DNA from: JAFGGG01 sp964634205
Lineage (GTDB): Bacteria > Spirochaetota > Spirochaetia > SZUA-6 > RPPD01
NCBI GenBank assembly: GCA_964634205.1
Contig: CAZWKE010000008.1
Location: forward strand, 37,911 to 101,910
DNA: 64,000 bases
Direction of reading: 5' to 3'
The notes under the pieces are model-generated. The model saw only the letters and a list, made by a program, of their open reading frames with translations. It ran no database searches and had not been told where the DNA came from. This document shows, one piece after another, positions 1 to 8,403 of this stretch; positions within the stretch are counted from its first letter, which is position 1; every line of letters begins with the position of its first letter. Made by a program: the position numbers and the translations under genes.

Positions 1-1178
1 ATCCTGCGGCTGAAGAGACGGTGGATGAGGTGCTGGCCGCGGTCTACCGCGCGCCCCACAGCTATACGGGTGAGGACGCGGTGGAGCTTTTCTGCCACGG
101 CAGTCCGGCGGCGGTAAAAAAGACACTCACCCTGCTGTACCGGAGCGGGTTTCGCCGGGCTAATCCGGGGGAGTATACCCTGCGCGCTTTCCTCAACGGG
201 AAGATGGACCTTACCCGGGCCGAGGCGGTGAACGAGATCATCCATGCCGGGTCGGATAAGGCGCGCCGCCTGGCCTTACACCGCCTTTCCGGCGGGATCG
301 AAAAGATCATTAATGGGCTGAAGTCCCGGCTGGTGGATTTTTTGAGCGCGGTGGAGGTACGCCTTGACTATCCGGAAGAGGAGCATGAACACGGCGGGCT
401 TCCAGCGGAGCAATTGGACGGGATGATCGGTGACATGCGGGAGCTGCTCGGAACCTACCGGGCGGGACGGCTCTACCAGGAAGGGGCCTCGGTGGCCCTG
501 GCCGGCCGTACTAACTCGGGAAAATCCACCCTGTTCAACCTGCTGCTGCGCGAGGACCGCTCGATCGTTTCCGAGTTCCACGGCACCACGCGTGATTTTA
601 TCGAGGGAGTTATCGCCGTGGCCGGCATTCCGGTGAGGCTCTATGACACCGCCGGGCTGCGTGAGGCCGAACATCCGGTTGAGGCAGAGGGTATCCGCCG
701 CAGCGGAAGCCTTATCCAAAACGCCGACCTGGTGGTTTACCTCGTGGATGCCGTTGAGGGCCTGACCGCGGAGGACAAGGCATTTTTTAAAGAACACGAG
801 ACGGACCGGCGGGTTGTCGGGGTTTGGAACAAGTGTGATATCAGCCGCAGGAAGTCGCCGCAGGGGTTCACGGGCTTAAGCGCCTTGTCCGGACAGGGCT
901 TGCGGGATCTGGAGCGGCAGATCGAGAAACGCCTGATCGGGGAGGGGCCGCGGGAGACCGACGCTCCGGTGATCGACTCGCTGCACCAGAAACAGTACCT
1001 GGAACAGGGGCTTGCCGCGCTGCGGCGGGCACGCGAGGCACTGGTCCGCGATGTTTCTCTCGATCTTCTCGCTGTAGATCTGAAGGAGGGACTGGACTGC
1101 CTGGGATATATCACGGGCGAGGTCACCTCGGATGAAATATTGCAGGCCATGTTCGCCAGATTCTGTGTGGGGAAATAG
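1..1178 (+). CDS. mnmE: tRNA modification GTPase MnmE (5' end outside window)
   Basis: MnmE works with MnmG to install the carboxymethylaminomethyl (or aminomethyl) group on U34 of certain tRNAs. The reading frame is open from base 3, so the first in-frame GTG at 21 is not the start; about 70 N-terminal residues are missing. Visible are the N-domain motif SYTGEDAVE, the P-loop GRTNSGKST, the switch motif DTAGLR, the guanine-specificity motif NKCD, and the invariant C-terminal FC(I/V)GK motif (here FCVGK) with its functional Cys. The stop is 1 base before mnmG, so the two are co-transcribed. Identification is secure. Confidence 0.97.
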   Translation, partial: PAAEETVDEVLAAVYRAPHSYTGEDAVELFCHGSPAAVKKTLTLLYRSGFRRANPGEYTLRAFLNGKMDLTRAEAVNEIIHAGSDKARRLALHRLSGGIEKIINGLKSRLVDFLSAVEVRLDYPEEEHEHGGLPAEQLDGMIGDMRELLGTYRAGRLYQEGASVALAGRTNSGKSTLFNLLLREDRSIVSEFHGTTRDFIEGVIAVAGIPVRLYDTAGLREAEHPVEAEGIRRSGSLIQNADLVVYLVDAVEGLTAEDKAFFKEHETDRRVVGVWNKCDISRRKSPQGFTGLSALSGQGLRDLERQIEKRLIGEGPRETDAPVIDSLHQKQYLEQGLAALRRAREALVRDVSLDLLAVDLKEGLDCLGYITGEVTSDEILQAMFARFCVGK

Positions 1179-1179
1179 C

Positions 1180-3030
1180 ATGGATTTTAACGCCATAGTG
1201 ATCGGCGGGGGGCATGCCGGCATAGAAGCCGGTTTGGCCCTGGCCCGCCTGGGATTCGAGACGCTTTTTATTACACAAAGCCTGGACTGCATCGGCAGGC
1301 TTTCCTGCAACCCGGCCGTGGGCGGACTGGCCAAGGGAAACGTGGTGCGGGAGATCGACGCCCTGGGCGGACAGATGGCCCGCTTTATCGACCGGACCAT
1401 GATCCAGTTTCGTATCTTAAACCGCAGCAAAGGCCCGGCCGTGCAGGCGCCGCGGGCACAGGCGGATAAGGCCGCGTACTCCCTGCTGGCCAAACAGACC
1501 CTGGAACTGGAAAAACACCTGTTCCTGTTCCAGGACACGGTGACCGACCTGCTGTTGGACACCAGGGGTGCCGAGGCGCGGGGGGTGGTGACCGAACGGG
1601 GACGCAGGTTTACAGCCGGGGTGGTGGTGTTGACCACCGGAACGTTTATGGAGGCCAAGATTTTTATCGGTGGGTTCCAGACCTCCTCCGGCAGACTGGG
1701 GGAGCCGGCCGCAGTAGGCTTGGGAAAAAGCCTGCGCCGCATCGGCTTTACCGTGGGCCGGCTGAAAACCGGCACCCCTGCCCGGGTGTTAAAAAGCTCC
1801 CTGGATTTTTCCAAAATGGAGGAGCAGCAGGGAGATGAGACGCCGCAGCCCTTTTCCTTTGCCTATGAACGGGTCGAACGGCCGTGTGTGCCGTGTCACG
1901 TTACCTATACCAATAAAAAGACCCACAAGATCATTCGTGACAACATCGGCAGCTCTCCGCTGTACGGAGGAAAAATCGTGGGGATCGGCCCGCGCTACTG
2001 TCCGTCCATCGAGGACAAGGTCATGCGTTTTCCCGACCGGGAGCGCCACCAGATCTTTGTGGAGCCCGAGGGCCTGCAAACCGAAGAGATGTATCTGAAC
2101 GGTATCTCCTCCTCCCTTCCCGAAGGGGTGCAGGAACGGTTCCTGCGTACCGTGCCCGGCCTGGAGCACCTGGTGATTACGCGGCCGGGGTACGCGGTGG
2201 AATACGACTACCTGGAACCCACCCAGCTTTATCCCAGCCTGGAGACAAAGCGGGTGGCCGGGCTGTTTGTTGCGGGTCAGACCAACGGCACCTCAGGTTA
2301 CGAGGAGGCGGCGGCCCAGGGCCTTCTGGCGGGGATCAATGCGGCCCTGAAACTGCAGCGTAAGGAACCGCTGGTGCTCTCTCGTGCGGAAAGCTATATC
2401 GGGGTCATGATCGACGACCTGGTCACCCTGGGCACGCGCGAACCCTATCGCCTGTTTACCTCACGGGCGGAGTATCGCCTGTGCCTGCGTCACGATACGG
2501 CCGATATCCGTCTGTTCGGCAAGGGCTGCGCGGTGGGGCTGCAGAATGAGGAGGCCCGACAGCGCTTTGAACGAAAACTGGGGGCCCTGGAGGAGATAAC
2601 GCAAATTCTGCAAAAGCGCAAGGTTACGGCGGAGGACGCCGCGGCAATGCCCGACCTGGCGAAGTACACCGGCAAATCCTTTGCCCATGTGCTGAAGGAC
2701 CCGACCTTTACCATGGACATGCTTGCCGCATTGGAAGAGCCGGTACTGGCGTTTAACGAGCGGTTCCGTCATCACGTGGAGCTTGACATCAAGTATGAGG
2801 GTTATCTCAAGCGCCAGCAGGAACAGGTGGAACGCTTTAAGCGGATGGAAAAGCTTTCCATCCCCAAACAGATGGACTATGACGGTATGCAGGGGTTGTC
2901 CAAGGAAAGCAAGGAAAAACTGAAAGCCATCAGGCCCCTGTCCGTGGGCCAGGCCTCACGTATTGCCGGGGTCAGGAACTCCGACATCGCCGTGCTGCTG
3001 GTGTATCTTACCAAAAAAGGCAGGGCATAA
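1180..3030 (+). CDS. mnmG: tRNA uridine-5-carboxymethylaminomethyl modification enzyme MnmG (GidA)
   Basis: FAD-dependent partner of MnmE in wobble-uridine modification. I place the start at the ATG at 1180 because the protein then begins MDFNAIVIGGGHAG, the family's N-terminal dinucleotide-binding site (GGGHAG); the longer frame from 1132 reads back into mnmE. At 616 aa it has normal family length. Recognisable MnmG blocks include SCNPAVGGLAKG, a conserved Cys region near VPCHVTYTN, and the C-terminal domain with YEGYLKRQQ. It lies between mnmE and rsmG, a common arrangement for these genes. Confidence 0.97.
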   Translation: MDFNAIVIGGGHAGIEAGLALARLGFETLFITQSLDCIGRLSCNPAVGGLAKGNVVREIDALGGQMARFIDRTMIQFRILNRSKGPAVQAPRAQADKAAYSLLAKQTLELEKHLFLFQDTVTDLLLDTRGAEARGVVTERGRRFTAGVVVLTTGTFMEAKIFIGGFQTSSGRLGEPAAVGLGKSLRRIGFTVGRLKTGTPARVLKSSLDFSKMEEQQGDETPQPFSFAYERVERPCVPCHVTYTNKKTHKIIRDNIGSSPLYGGKIVGIGPRYCPSIEDKVMRFPDRERHQIFVEPEGLQTEEMYLNGISSSLPEGVQERFLRTVPGLEHLVITRPGYAVEYDYLEPTQLYPSLETKRVAGLFVAGQTNGTSGYEEAAAQGLLAGINAALKLQRKEPLVLSRAESYIGVMIDDLVTLGTREPYRLFTSRAEYRLCLRHDTADIRLFGKGCAVGLQNEEARQRFERKLGALEEITQILQKRKVTAEDAAAMPDLAKYTGKSFAHVLKDPTFTMDMLAALEEPVLAFNERFRHHVELDIKYEGYLKRQQEQVERFKRMEKLSIPKQMDYDGMQGLSKESKEKLKAIRPLSVGQASRIAGVRNSDIAVLLVYLTKKGRA

Positions 3031-3676
3031 ACTGGATATACAAAATGAACTCGGGGCCGGACTGCACGGCCTGGATCTTGCATACACCCCCGAACAACTC
3101 CGCAAACTGACCGCGTATGTGGAAGAAATTCTGAAGTGGAACAGGCGCTACAACCTGGTGGGCGGGGGCGGAGCGGAGGCGGTGGTCCGCCATGTGATCG
3201 ACTCGCTGGCGGCGCTTCCCCTGCTGCAGCGTCTCGGCCGGGTGGAGAGTGTCCTGGATGTGGGGGCGGGTGCGGGCCTGCCCGGTATCCCCCTGGCCCT
3301 GTTGCTGCCGCGCCTGCGCTTTTCCCTGTGTGATCGTTCGACCACGCGCTGCGCCTTTTTGCGCAATGTCAACCTGCTGCTTGCCCCCGGAAACGTGCGC
3401 GTGCTGGAAACCGACCTGAAACATATTCGTGAACAGTTCGACCTGGTGTTGTTCCGGGCGGTGGCTCGCATCGATACCCTGCTTGACCGGTTGGTTCCGG
3501 TATTGGGAGAAGGGGGAGCGGTCTTTGCCTATAAGGGCACCCTGGCAAACAGTGTGGCTGAGCTTGCGGCCCTGGTCCTTCGTTTCCAACACCTTAGGAT
3601 CTACCGCCTGCGGATACCCGGTGGAGGAGTTGAACGGCATATTATTATAGCGGAAAAACGTCATCTGACGGGGTGA
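2963..3676 (+). CDS. rsmG: 16S rRNA (guanine-N7) methyltransferase RsmG (GidB)
   Basis: SAM-dependent methyltransferase for a conserved guanine (G527 in E. coli) of 16S rRNA. The SAM-binding motif LDVGAGAGLPGIPLA is clear, as is the N-terminal KWNRRYNL helix typical of the family. The start is uncertain: the only ATG/GTG/TTG in frame before the conserved region is TTG 2963, which overlaps mnmG by 68 bases and gives about 20 extra residues. A non-standard CTG at 3032, just after the mnmG stop, would give a more usual N-terminus. Last gene of the mnmE-mnmG-rsmG set; the next gene converges on it. Confidence 0.93.
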   Translation: MPGSGTPTSPCCWCILPKKAGHKLDIQNELGAGLHGLDLAYTPEQLRKLTAYVEEILKWNRRYNLVGGGGAEAVVRHVIDSLAALPLLQRLGRVESVLDVGAGAGLPGIPLALLLPRLRFSLCDRSTTRCAFLRNVNLLLAPGNVRVLETDLKHIREQFDLVLFRAVARIDTLLDRLVPVLGEGGAVFAYKGTLANSVAELAALVLRFQHLRIYRLRIPGGGVERHIIIAEKRHLTG

Positions 3677-3818
3677 TTGCGCGAGGTGAAGGCGGGGTAG
3701 ACCGGTTCCGGGCGGACGGGAGCCGTATGAGCGGGGACCGGACAACCGTTAACGGTACTACCGCAGCGGACGGGAGCCGTACTCCGGCAGTACAGCCGCG
3801 GCCGGCTGCGATTGGGGT
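3677..3818. repeat. GC-rich convergent intergenic region with a 16-bp direct repeat and small palindromes
   Basis: Lies between the 3' ends of rsmG and the TPR gene. GCGGACGGGAGCCGTA occurs exactly at 3712-3727 and again at 3766-3781. Between the copies is a perfect 12-bp palindrome, ACCGTTAACGGT (3745-3756), and near the end a CAGCCG/CGGCTG stem. These may fold as terminators for either gene, but no U-tract follows them. No coding potential recognised. Confidence 0.5.
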
Positions 3819-5192
3819 CTATTTCAGGGCCGCGCGGTTTAATTTTCGGAACAGGGCCACGATCCCTTTTTTATCAATCAGGTCGATCAGGCGCGCCTCA
3901 ACAAACTGCTTGGCGCTGTCGCTGAAATCTCCCGCGGTAATGCAGAATCCCCGGTCCGCCTTATGGTCCCTGCAGCTTGTATAAAAGTCCCTGATGACCA
4001 GCTCCCCGGTTGTACCGGTGGTGCGGATAAAGCGGAAGAGTACCACGTCCTCCCAGCGCTTGGTGTGTATCTCGGCCAGAATGTCGGCGAAATCGTTTTT
4101 ATTCAGGGCAATATTGAGTAGTTTGGCCTTGGAGTCCTCAAAGAAATTGGCCGCGATCTTGCGGCAGAGTGTCAGGAATTCGGATTTGGGTGCCATCAAA
4201 AATGTCTGCAGGTCCTTGTTGCTCATAAGTTCACGGTACTGGTCGATCTGGCTGAGTACATCCTTGTAATCCGGTTTTATATCCCGGATGTTCTCCAGCA
4301 GCTCAAGTGCCCGTTTCATGTCGCCTTCCTTCAAATGTGCAATGGCCAGGCGGTACTTCAGTTCAAGCTGGATCTCAAGCGGGATGTTCTTATGCTTCAG
4401 GCCGATCTCCAGGTCCATCACCGCCTTCTGGTAGGCATTACTTTTCAGGTGAATGGTCCCGGAAAAAAGCGCTGCATTGGGGCCCAGCTTGGGATCAAGG
4501 CGTAAATGGGAAAAAATGGTCAGGGCCTGGTCCGTATGCCCCAGCTCGTAATGACATTGGGCCAAAGCGAACAGCGACTCCTTGTCATTGGGCTCGAATT
4601 CAATGGCCTTGCGCAGCTCTTCGCCGGCCTCCGTATACTGTTTGTTTCTGAAATAACTGTGCCCCAGAAAACGGATGGTCTGCACGTGTTCGGGGTCCAG
4701 GCGCTGGGCACGCCGGAAAAAGGCCAGTGCCTTTTCATAGTCCTTTTTCAGGTATTCCAGGTAACCCAAATTGTAGCAGAGCTCAAAGTTTTCCTCATTC
4801 ATGGTGTAGGCAATGACAAGGCTTTTATAAGCCTCATCGTACTCCTGCAGTTTAAAGGCGGCCAGGCCGAAGCGTAAAGTCACCTCGAACTCATCGATAT
4901 CCATGTTTGTGGCACACAACTCAATCAGCGTGCGGTAATAGTTCATGGCCTTATCGTAGATGCCTTCCTTGAAATAGAGATCTGCCAGGGCCATTAGTGC
5001 CTCATGGTCCTTGGGGTTCTGAATCAGCCGTTTGTTTGCTTCACGGATAATCTTGTTGCGGTCTTTGGACTTTATCTTTCGCTTTTTTTTCTTTGGTTCC
5101 GAGGTGTCACGCCGCAGGATGAGCGAGAGGGTCAAGCCTAAAAATATCAATACGGCGATGGTAATGATGATATAGGGTAGATAATCCCACAC
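3819..5192 (-). CDS. Membrane-anchored TPR protein with a degenerate Mrr/restriction-endonuclease-like C-terminal domain
   Basis: One N-terminal membrane segment (YIIITIAVLIFLGLTLSLIL) is followed by a basic stretch and many tetratricopeptide repeats covering most of the protein. The last 75 residues resemble the C-terminal half of the Mrr/RecB-like nuclease fold: a DFYTSCRDHKADRGFCITAGDF block followed by SAKQFVEARLIDLID, as in Mrr proteins where 'ITTxxFTxxA' precedes 'ELIDGxxL'. The strand that should carry the catalytic Q-x-K reads VVLFRFIRT, so the domain is probably inactive. The longest ORF starts at GTG 5210, but that codon lies upstream of the predicted -10; GTG 5192 coincides with the predicted transcript start. 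Probably a scaffold; partner unknown. Confidence 0.8.
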   Translation of the reverse strand: MWDYLPYIIITIAVLIFLGLTLSLILRRDTSEPKKKKRKIKSKDRNKIIREANKRLIQNPKDHEALMALADLYFKEGIYDKAMNYYRTLIELCATNMDIDEFEVTLRFGLAAFKLQEYDEAYKSLVIAYTMNEENFELCYNLGYLEYLKKDYEKALAFFRRAQRLDPEHVQTIRFLGHSYFRNKQYTEAGEELRKAIEFEPNDKESLFALAQCHYELGHTDQALTIFSHLRLDPKLGPNAALFSGTIHLKSNAYQKAVMDLEIGLKHKNIPLEIQLELKYRLAIAHLKEGDMKRALELLENIRDIKPDYKDVLSQIDQYRELMSNKDLQTFLMAPKSEFLTLCRKIAANFFEDSKAKLLNIALNKNDFADILAEIHTKRWEDVVLFRFIRTTGTTGELVIRDFYTSCRDHKADRGFCITAGDFSDSAKQFVEARLIDLIDKKGIVALFRKLNRAALK

Positions 5193-5198
5193 AATACA

Positions 5199-5226
5199 AT
5201 TATAAAGCACAACAGGGGATTGTCAA
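5199..5226 (-). promoter_or_regulatory. Consensus sigma70 promoter of the TPR gene
   Basis: On the minus strand TTGACA (5226-5221), a 16-base spacer and TATAAT (5204-5199) are both perfect. The predicted transcript start is at about 5192, on the GTG start codon, so the mRNA would be leaderless. Confidence 0.75.
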
Positions 5227-5254
5227 GAAATCAAATTGCCCCCCTTTTTTTTCG

Positions 5255-5283
5255 TTGACAAAATCTTCTTCTCGATATACGCT
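5255..5283 (+). promoter_or_regulatory. Probable promoter of the Hsp70-like/LysM gene
   Basis: A perfect -35 TTGACA at 5255-5260. The -10 is weaker: TATACG at 5276-5281 (15-base spacer) or TACGCT at 5278-5283 (17-base spacer). Either puts the transcript start within a few bases of ATG 5293 and rules out starting translation at 5236. Confidence 0.5.
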
Positions 5284-5292
5284 TTACAGGTA

Positions 5293-6243
5293 ATGGAACC
5301 AGAAGATAAAAGCAAGAAGCAAATCGGCATAAAACTTGCCGACGGTCATTTTTACCCTGTGTTTCCCGAAGACTTCAAAGGGAAACGTAAGCTTGTCCTG
5401 ACAACGGTCCGTGACAACCAGCAAAACGTGCAGATCGACCTTTTCAAAGGCAGCGGTGAGGTCTTGTATGAGGATTCCTATATCGGAAGCCTCGTGATCG
5501 AGAACATCGAAGAAGGGGCGAAAGGCGAGCCGGAGATAGAGCTCAACATAGGGATCGATGAAAACGGAAACCTGTCCGCTACCGCCTTTGATGCCAAAAG
5601 CGGCGAAAAACAGTCCCTGTCGGTAAGCCTGGAATCGGTGAGTGAAGAGGACATGTACACCATCCCTGAATTCGAAATAAATCAGGAAGAGGAGCAGCTC
5701 CCGCCGTCCGAAGAAGAGGTTGAAATGCAGGCCCAGACCGTGGTAGAGGAGTCCTCGCCGCAGACCATGTTTGAGACGAAAGTGGAGCGGGAAGAAAAGC
5801 GCAAGGGCAACCCGCTGCTGTTGCTGCTGTTTATCTTTTTGGGGCTGGTGGTTATTGCGGCCGCGGGATGGGGCGTGTATTCACTGTTAAAGGGGACCCC
5901 CTTTATTCCGGGATTACAGGTGTCGGGTACGCAAACATCCGGCCGGGATGAATCCATGGCCAAGGAAGAACAACCAAAGCAAGAGGCTGCCGAGGACACA
6001 GCGCAGAGCGAAGACCGGACGGCGGATAAACAGGCCGCAGAGGACCAAGAGACTACTCAAACGGAAACTTCCGATACGGGCAAGGGAGAAGAGTATGTCG
6101 TGGTATGGGGCGATACGCTCTGGGATATTGCGCGGCGCTATTACAGGGATCCCTTTGAGTATAAGATGATTGCCAAGGTGAACAAGATACAGAATCCGGA
6201 TTTGATTTTTGCGAAACAGAAAATATTCCTTCCTGCCAAATAA
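5293..6243 (+). CDS. Hsp70 substrate-binding-domain-like / single-TM / LysM protein
   Basis: 316 aa from ATG 5293. Residues about 10-115 match the beta-sandwich substrate-binding domain of DnaK: KLADGHFYPV, then VLTTVRDNQQNVQIDLFKG, a G(E)PEIELNIGIDENG strand pair, and LSATAFDAKSGE, parallel to DnaK 'VFTTAADNQ..V.I.VLQGE', 'VPQIEVTFDIDANG' and 'VSAKDKATGKEQ'. There is no ATPase domain. An acidic linker leads to one membrane segment (174-198), a low-complexity Glu/Gln/Lys-rich stretch, and a C-terminal LysM domain (267-314) that should bind peptidoglycan. The predicted topology puts the Hsp70-like part in the cytoplasm and LysM in the periplasm. The downstream transglycosylase overlaps it, consistent with a cell-wall role. 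Confidence 0.85.
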   Translation: MEPEDKSKKQIGIKLADGHFYPVFPEDFKGKRKLVLTTVRDNQQNVQIDLFKGSGEVLYEDSYIGSLVIENIEEGAKGEPEIELNIGIDENGNLSATAFDAKSGEKQSLSVSLESVSEEDMYTIPEFEINQEEEQLPPSEEEVEMQAQTVVEESSPQTMFETKVEREEKRKGNPLLLLLFIFLGLVVIAAAGWGVYSLLKGTPFIPGLQVSGTQTSGRDESMAKEEQPKQEAAEDTAQSEDRTADKQAAEDQETTQTETSDTGKGEEYVVVWGDTLWDIARRYYRDPFEYKMIAKVNKIQNPDLIFAKQKIFLPAK

Positions 6244-8380
6244 ACGTTTTTCGCTGGCGCTTATTGTCATCTCACTTTTTTTCCTGTTTTCATGTGAGAA
6301 GTCGGTAATATGGGGGGTAAAGCGACAGGAGTTCCGGTCCAAGATAGAAAAAGGTGATTTTTCTTTTCTTCGTGAAATAAATTTTTCCCAGGTAAAACTT
6401 GACGATATTATGCAGTTGGCGCCGGGGGCCGCGTACTATGTTTCCCACATGCTTCCGGACCGTGAACAGGTGGTTGCCAGACGGCTCTTGGCATTGGAGT
6501 GGCGCCGGGGGGCCTCTCCCTGGAAGTTTCAGGCGGGAGAGGAACTGGCCGCCGCATATTTATCCGAAAAACAGTACGCCAAAGCCTATGAAATCACCTC
6601 CACCCTGCTGAATGAAAATTCCACGGTATTCAATAACGAACAATTGAAAAAACTACAGATTTCCGCGCTGTACCGGCAGGAACAGGATGAGAAGCTGCTC
6701 GACACGCTGAACCGGTACTACGAGCAGTCTATGGGAAATAACCTGGAGGAAAATGATCCGGAGCTGCTGCTGTTTAAGGCTGTAGCCTCCTGCCGGCTTG
6801 ATAAGGACGGATGGGAGGGGCTGTTCAGGGAACTTTTTTACCGTATTCCGGCGAATGAGTTGCACGGGCGGGCGTATCTATACCTGCTGTATAACAAAGA
6901 CAAGCTGGGAAATTTCAGTGATCAGGATCTTGGTGTGTTTAAGGCCAAAAGCCTGATGTCCGAAGGGAAATACAAGGAGGCGTATCCTATCATAAAAGCG
7001 GCCGTTACCCGGACGGACCCGGTGAATCTTGGGAACAATGTGCTGCTTGAGGACTTTGCCTTTATCTGTCTCGGGGCCCGCGGTTCTTCCACGGATGCGG
7101 GACTTGTGGTGTCCTTGGCAAAACAGGCGGAACACAGTGTACGTCTGTCCGCGTTGGAATACGCCGCTAAGGTATATGCACGACACAGGGCATATAAAGC
7201 GGCCGTTTCCGTCTGGTCTCAAATTTTCCGGCAGGCGGACAATGAGTATTTAAAAAAGCGTGCCCGCTGGTATATGCTGAAAAATACGATTCCCCTGGGA
7301 CGCAGCGCCGTGTTGCGTGAACTGCAGGCATCAGTGCCCGGATGGTACGACTTTGATTTTTATTCGGATTTACTGGATGATTACATAGCTACCCTGCTTT
7401 GGACAAGGCATTATGAGACGGTACGCGCATTGTATTTGGTGTTTAAACAAACACCCCCGAATCCGCTGCGCGCCAGGCTTACCTACCTGACGGCCAGACT
7501 GGAATCTTTGGGGTATCTGCCGGGAAATGATGTTGACAAAGAGGATCTTTCGCACGGGCTTTTCACGCAGGACGGATATTATGCCCTGCTGGCCTCGCGC
7601 TTTTTAAACACAAAACCGCCGGTTTTCACCTGGAGTGACCGCCCGGCGGGCGGCGGCGGCAAGGTTTCGGGTCAGGGCCGCTTAATCATGGACTGTTTCA
7701 ATTACGGTTTGTTTGACATGGGGATCTCGCTGCTGAGGAAAAACAGGGAGCTTTTTACTCCCGCTGAGTTGTTTGCCCTGGCGGGGCGGCTTTACCGGCG
7801 GAACCAATACCTGTATTGCATGCGTATTGTGGGTCTGTTAAAATATATTGAAAAAAAACCGCTGTATAAAGAGGAGGTCGGTTTTTTGTATCCCTTGGCG
7901 TTTAAACAGGAGATCCAAGACGCGGCCGCACGCGTTAAGCTTGAACCGTACCTGTTTTTTTCGTTAATCAGGCGGGAGAGCGGTTTCGATACTACCATCA
8001 TTTCTCATGCCGGGGCCGTGGGCTTAAGCCAGCTTATGCCGGCAACCGCGGCCGATATTGCCCGGAGGATCGGTCTGGAAAACCCCGATCTTACCAACCC
8101 CCGGCAAAACGCGCTGATGGGTGCCTATTTTTTTACGGACCTGCTGCGGCGGTTTGCCACCGTTCCGCGGGCGTTGGCCGCCTATAACGCCGGGCCGGCC
8201 AGGGTCAGAAGGTGGGCAAGAACCATCGGCAGGCTGCCCGATGATCTTTATATCGAGGCAATTCCGATTACAGAAACGCGCCGCTTTGTGCGTATTGTCT
8301 GCACCGGTGCAGTGTATTACAGCTTTTTGTACGATGGTAAAAAATCTCCCGCCGAGCGGGTGAAAGAAATATTCAAGTGA
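6209..8380 (+). CDS. Lytic murein transglycosylase lipoprotein (Slt type)
   Basis: 723 aa. An N-terminal lipoprotein signal ends in the lipobox LFSC; a long alpha-helical, superhelix-like region follows, then a C-terminal SLT domain: FSLIRRESGFD with catalytic Glu at about residue 590, GAVGLSQLMP, NPRQNALMGAYF and ALAAYNAGPARVRRW. It would cleave peptidoglycan to 1,6-anhydromuropeptides in the periplasm. The only plausible start is TTG 6209, overlapping the LysM gene by 35 bases, so the two are probably translationally coupled. Closest known architecture is soluble lytic transglycosylase Slt70, here lipid-anchored. Confidence 0.92.
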   Translation: MRNRKYSFLPNKRFSLALIVISLFFLFSCEKSVIWGVKRQEFRSKIEKGDFSFLREINFSQVKLDDIMQLAPGAAYYVSHMLPDREQVVARRLLALEWRRGASPWKFQAGEELAAAYLSEKQYAKAYEITSTLLNENSTVFNNEQLKKLQISALYRQEQDEKLLDTLNRYYEQSMGNNLEENDPELLLFKAVASCRLDKDGWEGLFRELFYRIPANELHGRAYLYLLYNKDKLGNFSDQDLGVFKAKSLMSEGKYKEAYPIIKAAVTRTDPVNLGNNVLLEDFAFICLGARGSSTDAGLVVSLAKQAEHSVRLSALEYAAKVYARHRAYKAAVSVWSQIFRQADNEYLKKRARWYMLKNTIPLGRSAVLRELQASVPGWYDFDFYSDLLDDYIATLLWTRHYETVRALYLVFKQTPPNPLRARLTYLTARLESLGYLPGNDVDKEDLSHGLFTQDGYYALLASRFLNTKPPVFTWSDRPAGGGGKVSGQGRLIMDCFNYGLFDMGISLLRKNRELFTPAELFALAGRLYRRNQYLYCMRIVGLLKYIEKKPLYKEEVGFLYPLAFKQEIQDAAARVKLEPYLFFSLIRRESGFDTTIISHAGAVGLSQLMPATAADIARRIGLENPDLTNPRQNALMGAYFFTDLLRRFATVPRALAAYNAGPARVRRWARTIGRLPDDLYIEAIPITETRRFVRIVCTGAVYYSFLYDGKKSPAERVKEIFK

Positions 8381-8403
8381 TGATGCTGTAAAAAGGAGAG
8401 TTT

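Noticed and set aside
876..1814. 312-codon minus-strand ORF across mnmE/mnmG
   Set aside because: Composition-driven open frame opposite two certain genes; Arg/Pro/Ser-rich with no domain.
3008..3745. 245-codon minus-strand ORF opposite rsmG
   Set aside because: Gln/His-rich shadow of rsmG; rsmG has clear family motifs.
3819..4050. Active Mrr-type restriction endonuclease (defence system)
   Set aside because: The catalytic Q-x-K strand is not conserved, and no methylase or other defence gene is nearby.
5236..5292. Upstream extension of the LysM gene
   Set aside because: It would start before the predicted -35/-10 and adds a Phe-rich segment unlike the Hsp70-like domain.
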